Notes: generated by a model from the sequence alone, not told the origin. 64,000 nt of DNA from Stichopus chloronotus (GCA_021234535.1 CM037843.1:17577911-17641910); one strand, 5' to 3'; counted from the first letter of the stretch, positions 26,333 to 39,370 are shown. Made by a program: numbers and translations.

Positions 26333-29300
26333 TGAGTCCCTCGAGTGAAGAGTTAGGTCCTTCATTTAGTGATATATTGACAGTGACTTCCGTTGCAAAC
26401 TATATGAATTTGTCATACATTGCCATTTTAAGTATTGCACTGTGATGATTAGCTAATATCTCAACAAAAAAAAAAAAAAAACGATACTAACAAACACTGA
26501 ATCCTTACTTTAATGGACCTTAAAATAGAAGGTCTCACAAGATAGATGTTGGCATTTGCCCACAGGTTAAACAGTGCATCAAAACAAGATTGAGTGTTTG
26601 CTCTGTGGGTGTTTGTAAATTGATGTGATCTACCTTGACTTGGCATGTGCCAAAGTCTGCTTAGGTTTTGCCTACAATGCAACAACTTTGAATGCACTCT
26701 GCCATTTAAGAAGATTGTTAAAATTTCGTAGAGCTTTTGTTCTTAGTTTCAAAGTAAAAAAAGTCACTGACTCTGTCAATAACTTTGTCTGGACTTCATC
26801 CCAAGTCCACATTATTCAGACAAAACTACCAAAGCGGGCTTATGTTGTGCAGTTAAAGGAAGGAATCATTGTGTCTTCTTGGCTTTCATCTAACTCTCCG
26901 CCCCCTACTTCTCCACAGAGCTGGTTGTCAGTGGTGTCAATAACAACCCATAAACTATTAGGAGTCAATGCTGTAGGGTCTGGTCGATCTGAAAAGAAAG
27001 GAGAAAGAGCAAAGAATAACAAGGTATGCGGAAATAATTTGAGGAGGAAAGCGAGCTATTATGGGAGAATTAGCTTTGTGCAATCACTTTCTGGGGGCTT
27101 GTTTATTGATTCAAGTCTAAGGCAGTGCTTTTCATACTAATTCAGGGATTAGCCTCAGAGCAATGGCTTTTGCATTTTTGTGTTCCATTTTGCACACAGT
27201 TGTGTAAGATGTGTAACATTCATCCATCAAATTTTGAATTACTCAGGAGTAACTGATGCCAATTTGCACTAAATGGAACTCTCTCTTTTTTTTTTTTGTA
27301 GTTACTGTTTATGGTACAGTTTAGGAAAAACACAGCATTCTGCACGTCACAGGATTTCTGAGGAATGGTTTTCCCCGTCATCATGCAAAAAGTAAACTCT
27401 CTTCCTCGATCTAGAGATGTCAACTCCGGCCATTGTTTGAATTACTCCCAGTGTTCTATTTTTTCATCCTCAATAAATCAGGACCAGGTTTTTTTTTTCC
27501 TCCTCTTTGTCGACAGGGGAGTTACCACATTTAATGGGATCTCTTACTTACCTGTTAATAAACATTATTGCTGTGTTCCTGGAATGGTTAAAGAGATCAT
27601 GCCTCAGCCTGAAATACGGCTACATTTTACTGACAGACAGCGTAGGTGATTTTGCAAGCAAGTTTCTTTGCAACCTTTGAAGCTTAGCTGTGTGAAATTT
27701 TATCTTATCTTAAACAGTGATGCATTTAAACACAGGTAACCTGTCAATCAAGTTTCCAGTTTAGGCACCAAATGTGTTTAAATTACATCGTTTTATCTTT
27801 CAACGTGTTTTCAAGAAGAACAATCTAAGTCTGTTTCATTGTTACATTTACGAAGGTTCACTCCACCTTTTATATTCATAAGTGGACTTAAGAACTCAGA
27901 TTAAATTTTGTTACCAAAGTAAAAAAAAGGTGCTCACATCATTTTACGTTTCTCCTTCACTGAATACCTTCTTTGCAGAAAAAATTGAATCTGGATCTCG
28001 CCTGTTAAAAAAAAGAGGTCCCATCAATCACCTTCTAAATTTTGAAAATTTTATCCCTCCCTTTTTGTTTTGAAACGCATTTGCTATTATCTAAATGGTC
28101 TAAATGGTTAGGTTTCATTGAACCAGGTGAAAAGTCTTTACAGGCATTACATTCGTGTTCTCTTTAACCTGTTGACGTATCCACATGGGGATTGTGTTGT
28201 GGGAATGGATTCTGGGTGGTAAATAGTGTGTTGGCAACACTGCTTGCTCGTGAGACTGTCTGGCAAACCACCAGACTGTTGATTGGTTTGCTCTTTACAT
28301 AAAGATCTCAAAAGTAATAAAGGTAAATGCATTTTGAATTGCTCTGATTGCTGTATAATTTGGGGTAGTAAATTTGGAAAAGAGTCTTGTGTAGATGTGG
28401 GTAGTCAGGTTGTAACCAGGGATTTTGTATTTAATGCAACTCCCTGTCACAACGTATAGTGTTGTGACTGTGGTTCAAATATGCAGTATTGATTTGTTTG
28501 AATTATATATGGCTGAATTATATATATCTCACATAAATGGCTGGTTTGAGTGCATGATACTGCCTTTCATGTACAAAATTTCTATGAGTTGTTTACCATT
28601 GTATGTGTGAAAATATGACTATTCATACTTGTTTTGTAGTGCATGTGTTATATATATATATATGAATAATAATTTATCCTGCAAAATGTGGGATTCGTGT
28701 AAATGAGAACTGAACGAAGGTTGGCGGACTCTGTCCATTGTGTATTGAAAGGGTGTACTATGATCACTGAGAGAGCGCCATCTGCAGCGGGAGGTTACTA
28801 CAGAGTCTGCTCTGCAGGCTAGTATACACCAGCGTTCACTGTAGGGAATTGAACCTGGGAGGGAACTCCCTCTCTCTGGATGTATTTTTGGGAGGTATTT
28901 TCGAAATCAGAGAGGGAGTGTATGTCACCGGTCAGGATTCTATTGCAATTTAGTGAGTGTATTTATAATCATAGCTACAACCTCAGCCGTGAAAAAGCGT
29001 GCAGGATTGATTTTCCCGCATAAAATTTATCTTCGTGATCCACTCAATCTCGCGCCCTGGCGCGAACACAGGTATTCACATTGTAGACGTTACAGTATTG
29101 GGAAGTTCAATTACCTGATTTATCAGTTTGCCACTCTTCAAAAGATGTGCCCACAGGGACTACAGCCCTCTATGTGTGAACTCATACAGTTTGGCTATTG
29201 CTTTTAAATAGTTGGCTTCTGTTGGTTTGTCCCATTTTTGTCAGTAAATAAGCTAAAACTGAACGTTGTCATAGAACTGTTGTTGGAGATTATTGTAACT

Positions 29301-30330
29301 CATTAGATTGTCATCCTGACCAATTGCATTACTCTTGGAATGGGACTAACCTAAATTCAACACTCCATGAAGACTTGAACAATACATAGATTATGAATAC
29401 ATCTTGTTAATTGTTACCAGGGAAAAATTTCATCTCAAAACTGTTATATTGTTAAATAGGTATCACTTCAATATAGCAGGAGCTGCATGTGTGTCATGCT
29501 GGAAGTCTATTGCAGCCAGTATCTGCCATTCTTCCTCCCTCCCCCCTCCAAAAAAAAAAATGTTTTCTTTGTTTGAAAAAGTTGACATAGTTTACATTCC
29601 AGCTAAGAACAACTCACCTCAACCTATTGACCCCTAACCTGAAATTGATAGTGACCCACAGGGAAAAGGAAGGGAAGGTTTATTTCAGTCCAATGTCTAA
29701 CTGGGAGAAATACAGCTTGGAAACCTATATTTGGGAGGTGCTATGTTCTTGATTTGTCTTTCAAGTAGCTGAGACAACAACAGTGAAAGATCAAAAAGTT
29801 GACCTCATTAAATCTATGGAATTGTCATATATGCAAGAGAGGTATAAACATAGGATAGTTATGACTTGAAATGTATTCAATGTAATCATACCAGAGACCT
29901 CCCTGCATCAGTTCATTGTAGTGCAGTTAAACTGGGAGTAGATAGAAACTTGTAGATGTTTTTCTTAATGCATTGCAAATCATTGGTAACAACTATAAAG
30001 AATCTTGAACCAAATACAGGGGCAGGGTGTAATGTCAAGATAGTTGGGTGTGTTTATACAGCTGAGGAAGTTCAGTGCTTCTGTATGTAGGTTACCTGCA
30101 GAAAACTGAATAGTGGCATAAACTGCTGCTCAATAAATTCTTTGCTATAATGCACTGATAAAATGCTATGATATTTAAATGAAACCTCAGAGAGACAGAA
30201 TGCATCAGCATGTGAATGCAGTAAACTGAACGAGTGACATATATTTCTGGTAAAATGCTTAGATAGTTGAATATGTAACACAAGGGAGGTGCAATGCTTA
30301 AGTGTGTACATTAAATTGACTTTGTGTTCA

Positions 30331-30457
30331 CAACATACTCCTGATCACCTCATGTAACCTGTGCATTACCATATTGAATATGGTCAAGCAACTGGCAATT
30401 GTGTGTATCTGGTCACTGCCCTTCAATAATTCCTGGACAGCAGAAGCGAGTATGTTG
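30331..30457. mobile_element. MITE-like element, 127 bp with a perfect 10-bp inverted terminal repeat
   Basis: Starts CAACATACTC and ends GAGTATGTTG, an exact inverted pair. Inside are CACCTCATGTAACCTGTGCA, an AATTG...GTATCTGGTCACTGCC block and related pieces. Read in reverse complement, these line up with 30915-31015. No open reading frame. Confidence 0.65.
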
Positions 30458-30696
30458 CTCATTTACATAGTAGACGTACCCTTCCCCCTTCCTTACTCAG
30501 CTCAAAGAGCACTCAAGGAGCAAATGAAATTTTACGTATAGCAGAATAAAGGCGAAACCTAACAGTAAAGAAAAGAATACTCAAGGTTTGCATAGGGTAC
30601 AGCTCTCGCAAGAGGAGAATTCGGAGCTGACAAAACTGGACACGATGTAAGGGCAAAAGCAAAAGTCAAATGAGGGCAAGCCAAGGGCAAGCTTAG

Positions 30697-30832
30697 TCTA
30701 GAGGGCGCTTTGTCAGAATACATTTCGATTGCACTTTTGAGCTAGGTTAAACTTAATGCATGAGTAAACAAGAGGTATGTAGTTGTCACTTGTGAAGACC
30801 GGCCATGCCAGTGAGTTGTGGGGAGTTTATTC
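30697..30832. repeat. Dispersed repeat, copy 1
   Basis: Resembles 43214-43337. Shared landmarks are TCTAGAGGG, TATCAGAAT or TGTCAGAAT, ACT.ATGCAT.AGT.A.CAAG and GTCACTTG, then AGTTGTGG. Confidence 0.5.
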
Positions 30833-30856
30833 AGAAACCATATAGGATTCACAGGG

Positions 30857-31017
30857 CGTACTCCCTCACCTCTTATAACCTATGCTAGAAACTTCTCTGT
30901 CAGACCAAAAGGCTGGCAATTACAGAAGGGCGGTGGCCAGATACACACACACACAAAATTGCCAGATGCTAGACCATAGTCTATATGGAAATGCATAGGT
31001 TATTTGAGGTGAGTACG
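30857..31017. mobile_element. MITE-like element, 161 bp with imperfect inverted terminal repeats
   Basis: Left end CGTACTCCCTCACCTCTTAT (30857 on) and right end GGTTATTTGAGGTGAGTACG (to 31017) are imperfect reverse complements of about 25 bases. The interior holds GTGGCCAGATAC, an AC microsatellite and a CTAGACCATAGTCTA block. It lies 400 bp from a second family member in the opposite orientation. Confidence 0.65.
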
Positions 31018-32311
31018 TCGCTAGCGAATTCCCAAACCCGTAAGTTTTGCCGATTTGGGGAAATGTAGAACCATGTAGCCTGTTTTGTAATGCTTTTGCT
31101 ATCACTGATGATTGCTAAGATATTTGAATGTAACACAGGGGAGACTGAATGCAATCTGCATGTTGGCTAACATACAGTAAAACTCCCTGATAAATGCTAG
31201 GATTAATATAATACAGTCAAGATAATCCGCTTTGCTATGCATACAGTATAAGCCACGACACAGTGAAATGAAACGTGACTATTCCTTTGCATGAATTGCA
31301 ACAAGTGAAAAACAACGGCCAGAATAAATCTTTCAATGCTGTAACTGTTTTATATCACCTTAAGAAAAAAAAAATGCTCTTCACCTTAAATTGTGTGACT
31401 AGATGATGCCAGCATAAAATTGTGACAGACTTCTGTGCGAGGGTGCTCTCTACGCTGCAGAACTAATCCACACTTGTCTCTGAGTGATTGCAGAACAACA
31501 TGGCAACATGTAAATATGCAGAGAAATACTGGTAGTCATTTCTTACTCGAAAGGGATCATGTTTCATCCCTGGGTGGTCATTAATGATTTACCATGAGAA
31601 TCTTCGCTATCCTCAAAGGGTGTCTTGAGCATCCCAGCTAATTTTGATATGTAGCAAAGCAATTAATTACTGACTCCCTTCGATACACGAGTCAAAGTCA
31701 TTCGCGACGACGATGCTCGACTTTGGCTCTCAGATGAGGCTTGAATACAATGTGACGTGTGCTGAATAAAGATGAGAAAACGTGATGGAACTTTTGAAAA
31801 TGTAACATTGCACAGTCTCTCATAATTAAGATTAATGCGTAAAATCCGTGGATCGAAAGCCTAGAACGGAGACCTGCAAATATGAATAGGTGGAACATGT
31901 TGATTTGTAGGCCTATATATTTCAAATGAAAGTTGTCTCCTTACCCTTATCTTTGAGAGCATTTGCAGATCCAGGGATGCATCATTCAGTGCCATGCACT
32001 CTAATGATTAACGTTGGAGTTTTTCTCTCTACCAGTCATTTATGAAATATCATTTGAATTCTGTAGTAATAACTTGAGAGACTTTTTAGTACGACCATTT
32101 GGGTTTGTGTTTGCTTCAACGGTTTACTGAGCAAACTTAAAGGAAGATAGATAGTTCTGTTAAACATCTGACATAACTTTCTGCATTTTCTTCTTTCAGT
32201 CAGCTATAAGCATATCTCCTCAGTTTAATACTGCATAAAAATTTCTCTACTGCTCTTTTTATATGACTTGGTCACTTTGGGTCAGCAATTGGAGAGCTGA
32301 AATATTCAAAG

Positions 32312-32640
32312 GATGGAAGTTAATTTACGTGACGTTGATGAATTAAGTTACACTGATCATTTTGGTTTCTGCCTTATCAGCATTTTCATGCACTTCGTTT
32401 TGGCCACCCACCACTGTGGTTCGTCAACAATTCCAATTACTGGTATGAAGTTACTCTAGCATATTCATGGACTCTTTTAATTGTCCTGCAGTTTTCCTCC
32501 AGCTGGCGGGAGAGAGCTCTATCGTGGCCATTATTCTCATATTTTTTCCTTTGCCAGTCATTCAGTAGGAATCCTCTGGATGTTGATTCATGTGATATTT
32601 GCTCTCATAACGATGGAAGTTAATTTACATGACGTTGATG
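32312..32640. repeat. 29-base direct repeat exactly 300 bp apart
   Basis: GATGGAAGTTAATTTAC[G/A]TG followed by ACGTTGATG starts at 32312 and again at 32612, with one difference. The DNA between is unrelated. Confidence 0.7.
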
Positions 32641-34140
32641 AACCCTCTGGAATTTGCCCAGGCTTTTAAGAAAGACAGGAATATTTGCAGAGACGTCTCT
32701 GGAAGGTCGTCTGCTTTTATGAAATGCCGTTCGAGATCAAAGAGATAGATGTTATTTCACAATACAGCAAGCACTTCATAACTTGTTTGAGATTGTTTAC
32801 TTGCATGAGTGAATTTGGTAACACAATTTGTGTTTCAAAGCTCAGTGGAGTATTAAATTCAGGATTGCATGGAATTAATGGTCACTTGCCAAAATTAATC
32901 TGGTATAGTGACACATGTAGACACATGAAACATATTGAACTGGTTCGTTTTCCCCTAACTTCAAATCTGCTTGAAGTCTGCACATTACTGGTAAGCTAAG
33001 GTGATGGCACGCACGCCACTGTAAATGGTGGAACTAACTGATACAGAAATGTGACCCTAGTCTGTGTAAAATTTCTCTTTTTTACTTCATTCCTCACTTC
33101 TCTGTCTCAACACAATCACTGCACTCCCATCCTCCAGCACCCTTGGCATGGAGTATAACAGTGCAGTTATTGAATTGAGAGACTGCATGGTAAGTGAGCC
33201 ATATGAAAGTAACCAAGCCCGGTTAGCTTTGGGAATGGTTGTATGATGGATTCAGTTCTGCAGTGGAACACAAATTGTGTATGTAGACCATTAACAGGAA
33301 CCAAAAAAACTGCAATGTTTTCAACCTCCCCATGGAGCTTGAGTCTCATACATGTGCATCACATTGTATCACTATAGACTTGTGGTGCTAGTGTCACACA
33401 GTTTGCATGTGTTTGATTGATTAGCTGACTACAAATTTGTGAGGATAGCATATATTTGTCCTCTCCCCTCTACCTTGCCATACATGTAGGCCTACATTTT
33501 AGATTCTATGCCCTTGCCAGATAAGGTAGACCCTAGTGTTTTATCGTCTGTGTGGAGCCTGGACATTGCAGCAGAACTGTAGTAGCAGAACTTAAATCAC
33601 AAGAGATGTACATGTAGCAGTGTATCACTCTTGCAGATCTTAGTAACAGGTCTGTAGCAGGCATTGTAGCAGCTCATTAAAAGTCATCTGTAATGTATTA
33701 AGTCCAGAATTAATTAAACCCATGCATGCTCTAATTTGCGAACACTTTCCAAAACCTGCTTACCATAGATTCATGCTCTCCAAAAAATTTTCAGATGTTG
33801 TGAGCCTGACGGTCATGTAAGACAATGAAATGGCCAATTTATTTTGTGTAATATTAGCTTCTGTTTTTTAAAGCAGACACATGTGCGAAAAATTTGACAG
33901 TTTTGAGATGATAGTGGTTCATACCATGGTTCATACCGTGATATCGTACAGTGGTTCATACTGTGATAGTGCAGCATACCGTAACTGGGGACAACATGAC
34001 TACCAGAGATTGAGTCTTACACATATAAATGGATCTTAGCTGTCAAAGTACAATTATAAAAATATGGAAAGTTGTACAGCCTTCCTTAACTTTGCCAATT
34101 GTAATGCTCATTGGATGGACTTTTTCCTGTCATTGTTTAT

Positions 34141-34300
34141 GTCCCATGCATTCTGTGTGTGACATCAGATGTTTAGGATGAATTCCTCGTTAATGTTAAA
34201 TCCCCAACATGCTGTGTATGACATCCTATGTTAAGGATGACTATCATTGAATCACCATTGAAGCAGCCTGTTCCATGTGTGACTTCAGAGGTTGCTCAAG
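34141..34300. repeat. Degenerate tandem repeat, about 60-bp period
   Basis: Three copies are anchored by TGTGT.TGAC.TC at about 34161, 34220 and 34281. The first two also share ATGTT.AGGATGA. Confidence 0.5.
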
Positions 34301-34731
34301 GGTGACTTGTGCTCACCATGCATCAATAACATTTTATATTTTGACACTTTTAGTTTACTGCCTGTGTATCCCAGACTGCTAGCGGGTGCCTGCTGCCATA
34401 GATTGCAGAGGAATGATTTGTGGTTGACATGGGACAAACCATTTGGCTCTATGGAACGTCACCTATGTACCCCCCAAGCAGTGCACTGGGAACATACACA
34501 CTTGTGGTATATGCTGCAGACATATGCGGTGCAAAAAAAATGAATCATGTAATCTTTATTCTATATTTGACAGATGTTGGCAAGGCTCACTTGATAAAAT
34601 GTTGGACACGGTATTAACACTGGTAGACTGTACAAGTGGAAGATCATGCGTGCACTGAAGGTATAGGCCGAAGTGTTCTAGGTGTGTGTGAAATAGCTAT
34701 AGGGCTGCCTACATAGTGTGGAACATTAGCT

Positions 34732-34860
34732 AGGCATGTTAAAGTCAGTGTCAGCTGGACATGTTTATAAGGCAATATCAGCCGGGCATGCTAATGGCAG
34801 TGTCAGTTGGGCATGTTAAAGGTAGTGTCAGTTGGGCATGTTAAAGGTATTGACAGTTTG
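34732..34860. repeat. Minisatellite, five units of 25-27 bp
   Basis: Units start GGCATGTT (or a variant) at 34733, about 34758, 34785, 34810 and 34835, and each contains a form of AGTGTCAGTTGG. The last two are nearly identical. Confidence 0.75.
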
Positions 34861-35430
34861 GTAATTTTAATGGGGGAATCTGTTGCAAGCCATTTCCCTG
34901 CAGTCGATCTGTTTGCCATCAGTGGTAGTAAATGGACTCTGAGTGATTGTAGTGAATGTAACAAAAATGAATGTGTGAAAGTTAGAACCGAATGATAAGA
35001 AGATGAACAATTTTCAGTCATTTTCAGTGGAAAATGCAAATTGCAACTTTTGGAGCAGGATAAATTTCATTTGGTTGAGGAGGATGGGAATGAATTCACT
35101 CAGGGTTTACTTTGCAACTTGTGAACGAAGGCAGCTCTTTTCTAGAAGCATGTCGCACAACCTTTAAGGTAAATTTTTATCTGTGTTTATCACACTTTGT
35201 AAACTCCATCTGGTCTTCCAGATTTACTACAATGTTGAAATGAAGAGAACATACATCTTGAGTCCACAGAGAGTCCTTTTCTCTGATAAAAATATCTGAT
35301 GCTAAGAATGCAGTTTTCAACCGACCTACAAAATCTGCTACATCCCTTTGTTTCATTGAAATTTAGGAAAAATTGTTTTTGAAACACCAAGTCTATAAAG
35401 TCTCCCTTTCCTTTGTCTTTTCTCCTGCAG

Positions 35431-35673
35431 TGACAGACCCACCAGCAGACAGATGCGCCGACGTGTACTGCCAGATATACGAGTGCCCGAGAGACAGCAC
35501 CTTACTGCAGACACCGGTGGAACCAGGAGAGTGCTGCCCCCAAGCCCCATCCTGCGAATGTGACTTCAGCAAGTGCTCTGTGATTCTGTGTGCCAGTGGA
35601 TACGAGAGGAAAACCAAAGTCTCTGGCTTGGGAGAACCTGGACGTTGTTGTGATGTCCATGAATGTGTGGAAA
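35431..35673 (+). CDS. crim1: CRIM1 exon A: first 12-cysteine module (copy 1)
   Basis: A 243-bp exon of 81 codons. The acceptor is a pyrimidine-rich tract ending CTCCTGCAG and the donor is A|GTAAGT, so it starts and ends in phase 1. It encodes one module with 12 cysteines, starting DPPADRCADVYC, with PGECC in the middle and GRCCDVHEC near the end. This corresponds to the first of the two CRIM1 modules that lie between the IGFBP domain and the VWC domains; the PGECC ... CEC ... CC..YEC-type spacing is shared. It closely resembles exon B, including the opening DPPAD and the stretch CSVILC.SGY. The next upstream exon must end in phase 1 and was not found in the 35 kb before it. Confidence 0.93.
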
Positions 35674-38600
35674 GTAAGTGGGTTTCGTGACTTTTCCCTT
35701 CTTTTTTTTTATTCTGAGGTAAAATGTCAGTCAAGTGTATCTGGGTCAGTTAACATGATGCCCCATTCAATGTAGTGTTTTGCAAAAGCTATCAACTTGG
35801 CATGTCTTGAGACCTTGAAAGCAAGTTCTCAGTACAAACAATTTCATCACACGTATGGCTCACTGTATACTTATGTCGATCAATACCCGGCTGTGCCAAT
35901 TACTTAAACTAAGTTTATCTTTAGTTCCTTGAAGCTGGAATATGAGTTGTACTGGCAATGGCCTGGTCATCTTCGTTCATCCTACCTTCTTCTACCTTCT
36001 TCTTCTTCTTCTACCTTCTTCGTCAGTGTCTCAGGGAAGAGAAAATAAGGGCAAAGATCACCTGTCATTGTAAGAGCAATTAAAGCAACCAGGCAACAGT
36101 GAACATTGTCGTATCACTCCCGTGCTTAATTAGCGTCAAATTGGAAAGAATTCATACACAACATTATGGTACCATTGTGAACAATTGTAACATAGTTTAA
36201 CCATTTACCTGGCTTGCTTTGTTCCTGCCCCTCTGCAGAGTCAAAGAATCATGCCAGCAGAATTTCCCAAATATTTCTCTTTATTGATTTTGCATGAAAC
36301 TCAAACATTATCCTCAGCAATATTGGTACGAGACAGTAGTATGATGAAAGTGCATGCATGCATGCATCATTTCAAGTAGCAGTGATTAAGTGCTATGCTT
36401 TCTCGGAGAGCTAGAATTTTGTAGGTCCAACAAAAATGTTGAGACAATTTTCATATTCAAATATCTGGAAGATGAGTGCATAGTCCTCTGTCAGGTTTTG
36501 AGACAGGTGATCTTTCCTCTACTTTCTCTTCCCTGAAACACTGACGAAGAACAAAGGTAGATGACCACGCGATACCCAGAACAACTCGTATTCCAGCTTT
36601 AACTCATCATTCCATTCTTTTGTGTCCTTGCCAAAGGGCATAAGGAATCCATTGTTATGCAGTCAACTTGTGTCGGTGTGTGTTGTTGTGAACATGATAT
36701 ATTAAGGGGGAAAAGTTTCTTGAACTTCAACATAATCCATTTTGTGTTGTTATTTTTGTTTGTTTGGTTTTTTAGGTAGCAGGTCCTTTTAGGCCGCCTG
36801 AGGTCAAAACTTGAAATGGAAACATGTTAAGACTAATCAAATTGGGTATGTGGGTTAATTTTACTGTTTTCTGGAAGGTTAAGGTCACACTGCCCAAAAT
36901 GTCAAGTAATAATCAAACTCAAGTCTCCTTGAGGACTTAAATACATTGTGGTCCAAACTTGATGACATTAATTATGTGGTTGTAAGGTAGGCCTACTTCA
37001 CTTCACACAACAAAGGTCAAAGGTCTTGTTAGGATCGATTACAGTGGATAGGTAAAACAATCTCTTGAGTAAAAGGGAGTAGTAGCAGAAATAGTTTTCC
37101 TTCATCTATTTGCAAGTGTCTAAAGAGATTCTCCTGGTGGTTCTACAGTCGGTAAACCTATGATTCATCTTGAATCTGGCAGGCAAGTTCTGTATTAATG
37201 ATGCATTGCAGTACAGTTTTCCCTTTGGCTGCTTCCTGCACACCATGTATTGTCCTCTTATTTTGGTCCATTGTCCTCTAATGATTAAACTATCGTCCTC
37301 TTCTTATTGTCAGTAATACAAAGTTGTGCCAAGGTTTGCAGTCAAGTGTCACATAAGGAATGCCAATTGAGCCATCTCATTGTCGATGTTCAATTTCAGT
37401 AGGAGCCTTTGTGTGTCTTGAATTTGCTGCGCATCTGTCGAAGAAAGTGTCAATAGTACGATTGTTTGGCGTAGTAAATTAACCACATCAGCATCACTGT
37501 CGTTACATCATTCTCTCCAAAACATGATAAAAAAAAAAAACACAAAATGTGGGTATTTATCCATATGAAATGAGATGTTACCCTTGCATTGATCATGATG
37601 AGACTAGATAATGACTCACTGATTTCTGTGAAGTTTGGCGTACAGAGAGCTCAGTAGAACCTTCAGATTCTAGAATCAATCCAGTTATATTTATAGGAGA
37701 TTTATTTATAGGACAAACAGAGATTCTTCCCCTGCCATTCCCTGTTTTCACTGCTTGTCACTGTTTCAAGCCAAACAAACAGTGCCATTAAGTGATTGAT
37801 TGTCTTGTTTCCGTGTAAGATGAGGTTGCAGGGAACCCTATTTTGCAATTTGGTCCATGTCTGCTTACCAGTGAATTGTATGTCTCTGAAGCATGCACAT
37901 GTCTTTGTACTGATTGTACATAGTTGCATGATAATGATGACAGCTACAGTGAAATTTGAATGAAAGTTCAGAACAATTATCAGTAGTAGCAGCAGCATGT
38001 AGTGGGTCCCTGTTGTAACCTCCGGTATATGTAGTTCTTTTCTGCCCCCCCCCCCCAGATTTTTTTTCTCTTTAATGCCTCTCAATCATTCTGATTCTGT
38101 CTGCTCCACGTTCTGTTCTTTGATATGATCTTAACTTCCCATGCTTATGGTTGGCCAACTCGATAATAGAACATGGTCACCCTTCTCACCATTAGTGCCC
38201 GTAAATCACTGCAGTGGTGATGTCATCAGCTGTCGTTCGTTCCTTGAGGAAACACTTTCCCATTGTAACTTCGTGGTAGATCCTGCAAACGAATGATGAC
38301 TGGCACCGAAGCCTTGGAAACAGATACATAGGCGAAGCTTTTGTGAAAAGCTGCATCGTTGGGAGCAAAAGCATTTACCGGCATAGCATTGATAAATGTA
38401 TTAAAAGATAAGCAATACCGTAAGAAAGTCTTGATTTGTGACATTTGGGCCAAGGAACATGCAGCGTTTAGTTTGGAGTAAAGTGCTTGTAGTCAAGAAA
38501 AGTGCAACTTATTGTGAGCTCAATTTATGTGACGTCCAAGTTCTTGCGACTACTGACCAGTACTCCGTTGCATCTGTCAGCGCTATGCTATAGTCAAGTC

Positions 38601-39370
38601 AAGATATATACACTTTGTACAAAACATTTCAAGGAGTGAAGGGAGTAGTGTAATGTAAAGCAATTCACACCACAGTGTAATAAATATTCAGTTTGTGCAA
38701 GTTGGCTGTTGTTTGTCTACATTTACCAATTAAAGGTGTGACAGACGGGCTTAACAGGGTAATTCTGTCTGACAAATGACATTACAATATCCATGGAACA
38801 TATGTATGTAGAATTGTATGTAGAATTGAGTGTCGCATTGTCTTTTGTTTGGAACTTCAGTGTTGTGACACGGTCTTGATGACATGAGTGTGTTTGTTGT
38901 TTTCGTAACTATGGTGATAGCCACGTCAGATCCTGATTATGATGACCGTATGTTGCGTTTAAGCATGCTTTCAAGTGCATTGCTGTAAGAAACGCGTTAC
39001 CGCCAAGACAACATCCATTAGGTCTCGCAAGCAACCATTGACTCATTGTAAATTTCAGCAGCATGCAACTATGCACTGGGCCCACGAACATCATTGGGTC
39101 AAATTGCTAAGTCATTGCATCAAATTCGCGTGAATATATGGGCTTAGCCGAAACACTGGTTAGGAGTGGGTCAACAAAGTATAATTTACATCGTACACTC
39201 ACGATTCACGTACTACAATTTCAGTGTAATTTATGTTGATACAGTTGTTGTATTCATGCCTGATATTCAGTGCTTGTGTGGCAACTGGTATGCAATATAT
39301 TCCCACGCGAAGATTATCCCAAGGGGAACATCAAACAAGGCTTCATCAATTACCGTTGATCTCTCCACAG
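35674..39370 (+). other. Intron A-B (3.7 kb)
   Basis: Non-coding. It contains the foldback element 35931-36600, a CTT/CTACCTTCTT simple-sequence patch near 35990-36022, a DR1-like pair at 37014-37026, one TAGGCCTA at 36988-36995, and a run of 12 C at 38045-38056. No coding exon seen. Confidence 0.85.
35931..36600. mobile_element. Inverted-repeat element, about 670 bp, in intron A-B
   Basis: The left arm (35931-36068) begins GAAGCTGGAATATGAGTTGT. The right arm (36502-36600) ends ACAACTCGTATTCCAGCTTT, its reverse complement with a few changes. Inner matches include TTCGTCAGTGTCTCAGGGAA and AAAGATCACCTGTC. The left arm has an extra CTT-rich insertion. The interior (about 430 bases) is non-coding. 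Confidence 0.65.

Larger units (their letters stand above)
20729..30330. other. Non-coding upstream or intronic DNA
   Basis: No exon with a recognised domain. It contains a near-tandem duplication at 23361-23555, a long direct repeat (24268-24505 and 26108-26332), a GT microsatellite near 24829-24846 and a TA patch near 28650-28663. TAGGCCTA occurs at 23561, 23614, 24334 and 26160. Confidence 0.6.
31018..35430. other. Non-coding DNA up to exon A
   Basis: No supported exon. It contains a 29-base direct repeat exactly 300 bp apart (32312 and 32612), short tandem repeats near 33911-33985, 34141-34300 and 34732-34860, and TAGGCCTA at 31908 and 33487. It is the DNA directly upstream of exon A, so it must be intronic if the gene is intact. 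Confidence 0.65.

Noticed and set aside
26625..27140. A long open frame of 171 codons on the plus strand
   Set aside because: No domain, no signal peptide and no similarity to CRIM1; composition is like the surrounding DNA and it has no supporting splice structure. A frame of this length is possible by chance in 64 kb.
28840..28870. A B-box-like GGTTCAATTCC on the minus strand, as a possible second SINE
   Set aside because: No A box at suitable distance and no A tail could be seen.
34428..34655. A cysteine-rich frame with CGICCRHMRCKKNESC, resembling the IGFBP-like domain of CRIM1 (GCGCC and NESC-like features)
   Set aside because: Cysteine spacing does not match IGFBP modules, an in-frame stop lies just upstream, and no good phase 1 donor follows within the frame. 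In TG-rich DNA such a frame can arise by chance. A search with an IGFBP profile and RNA-seq would settle it.
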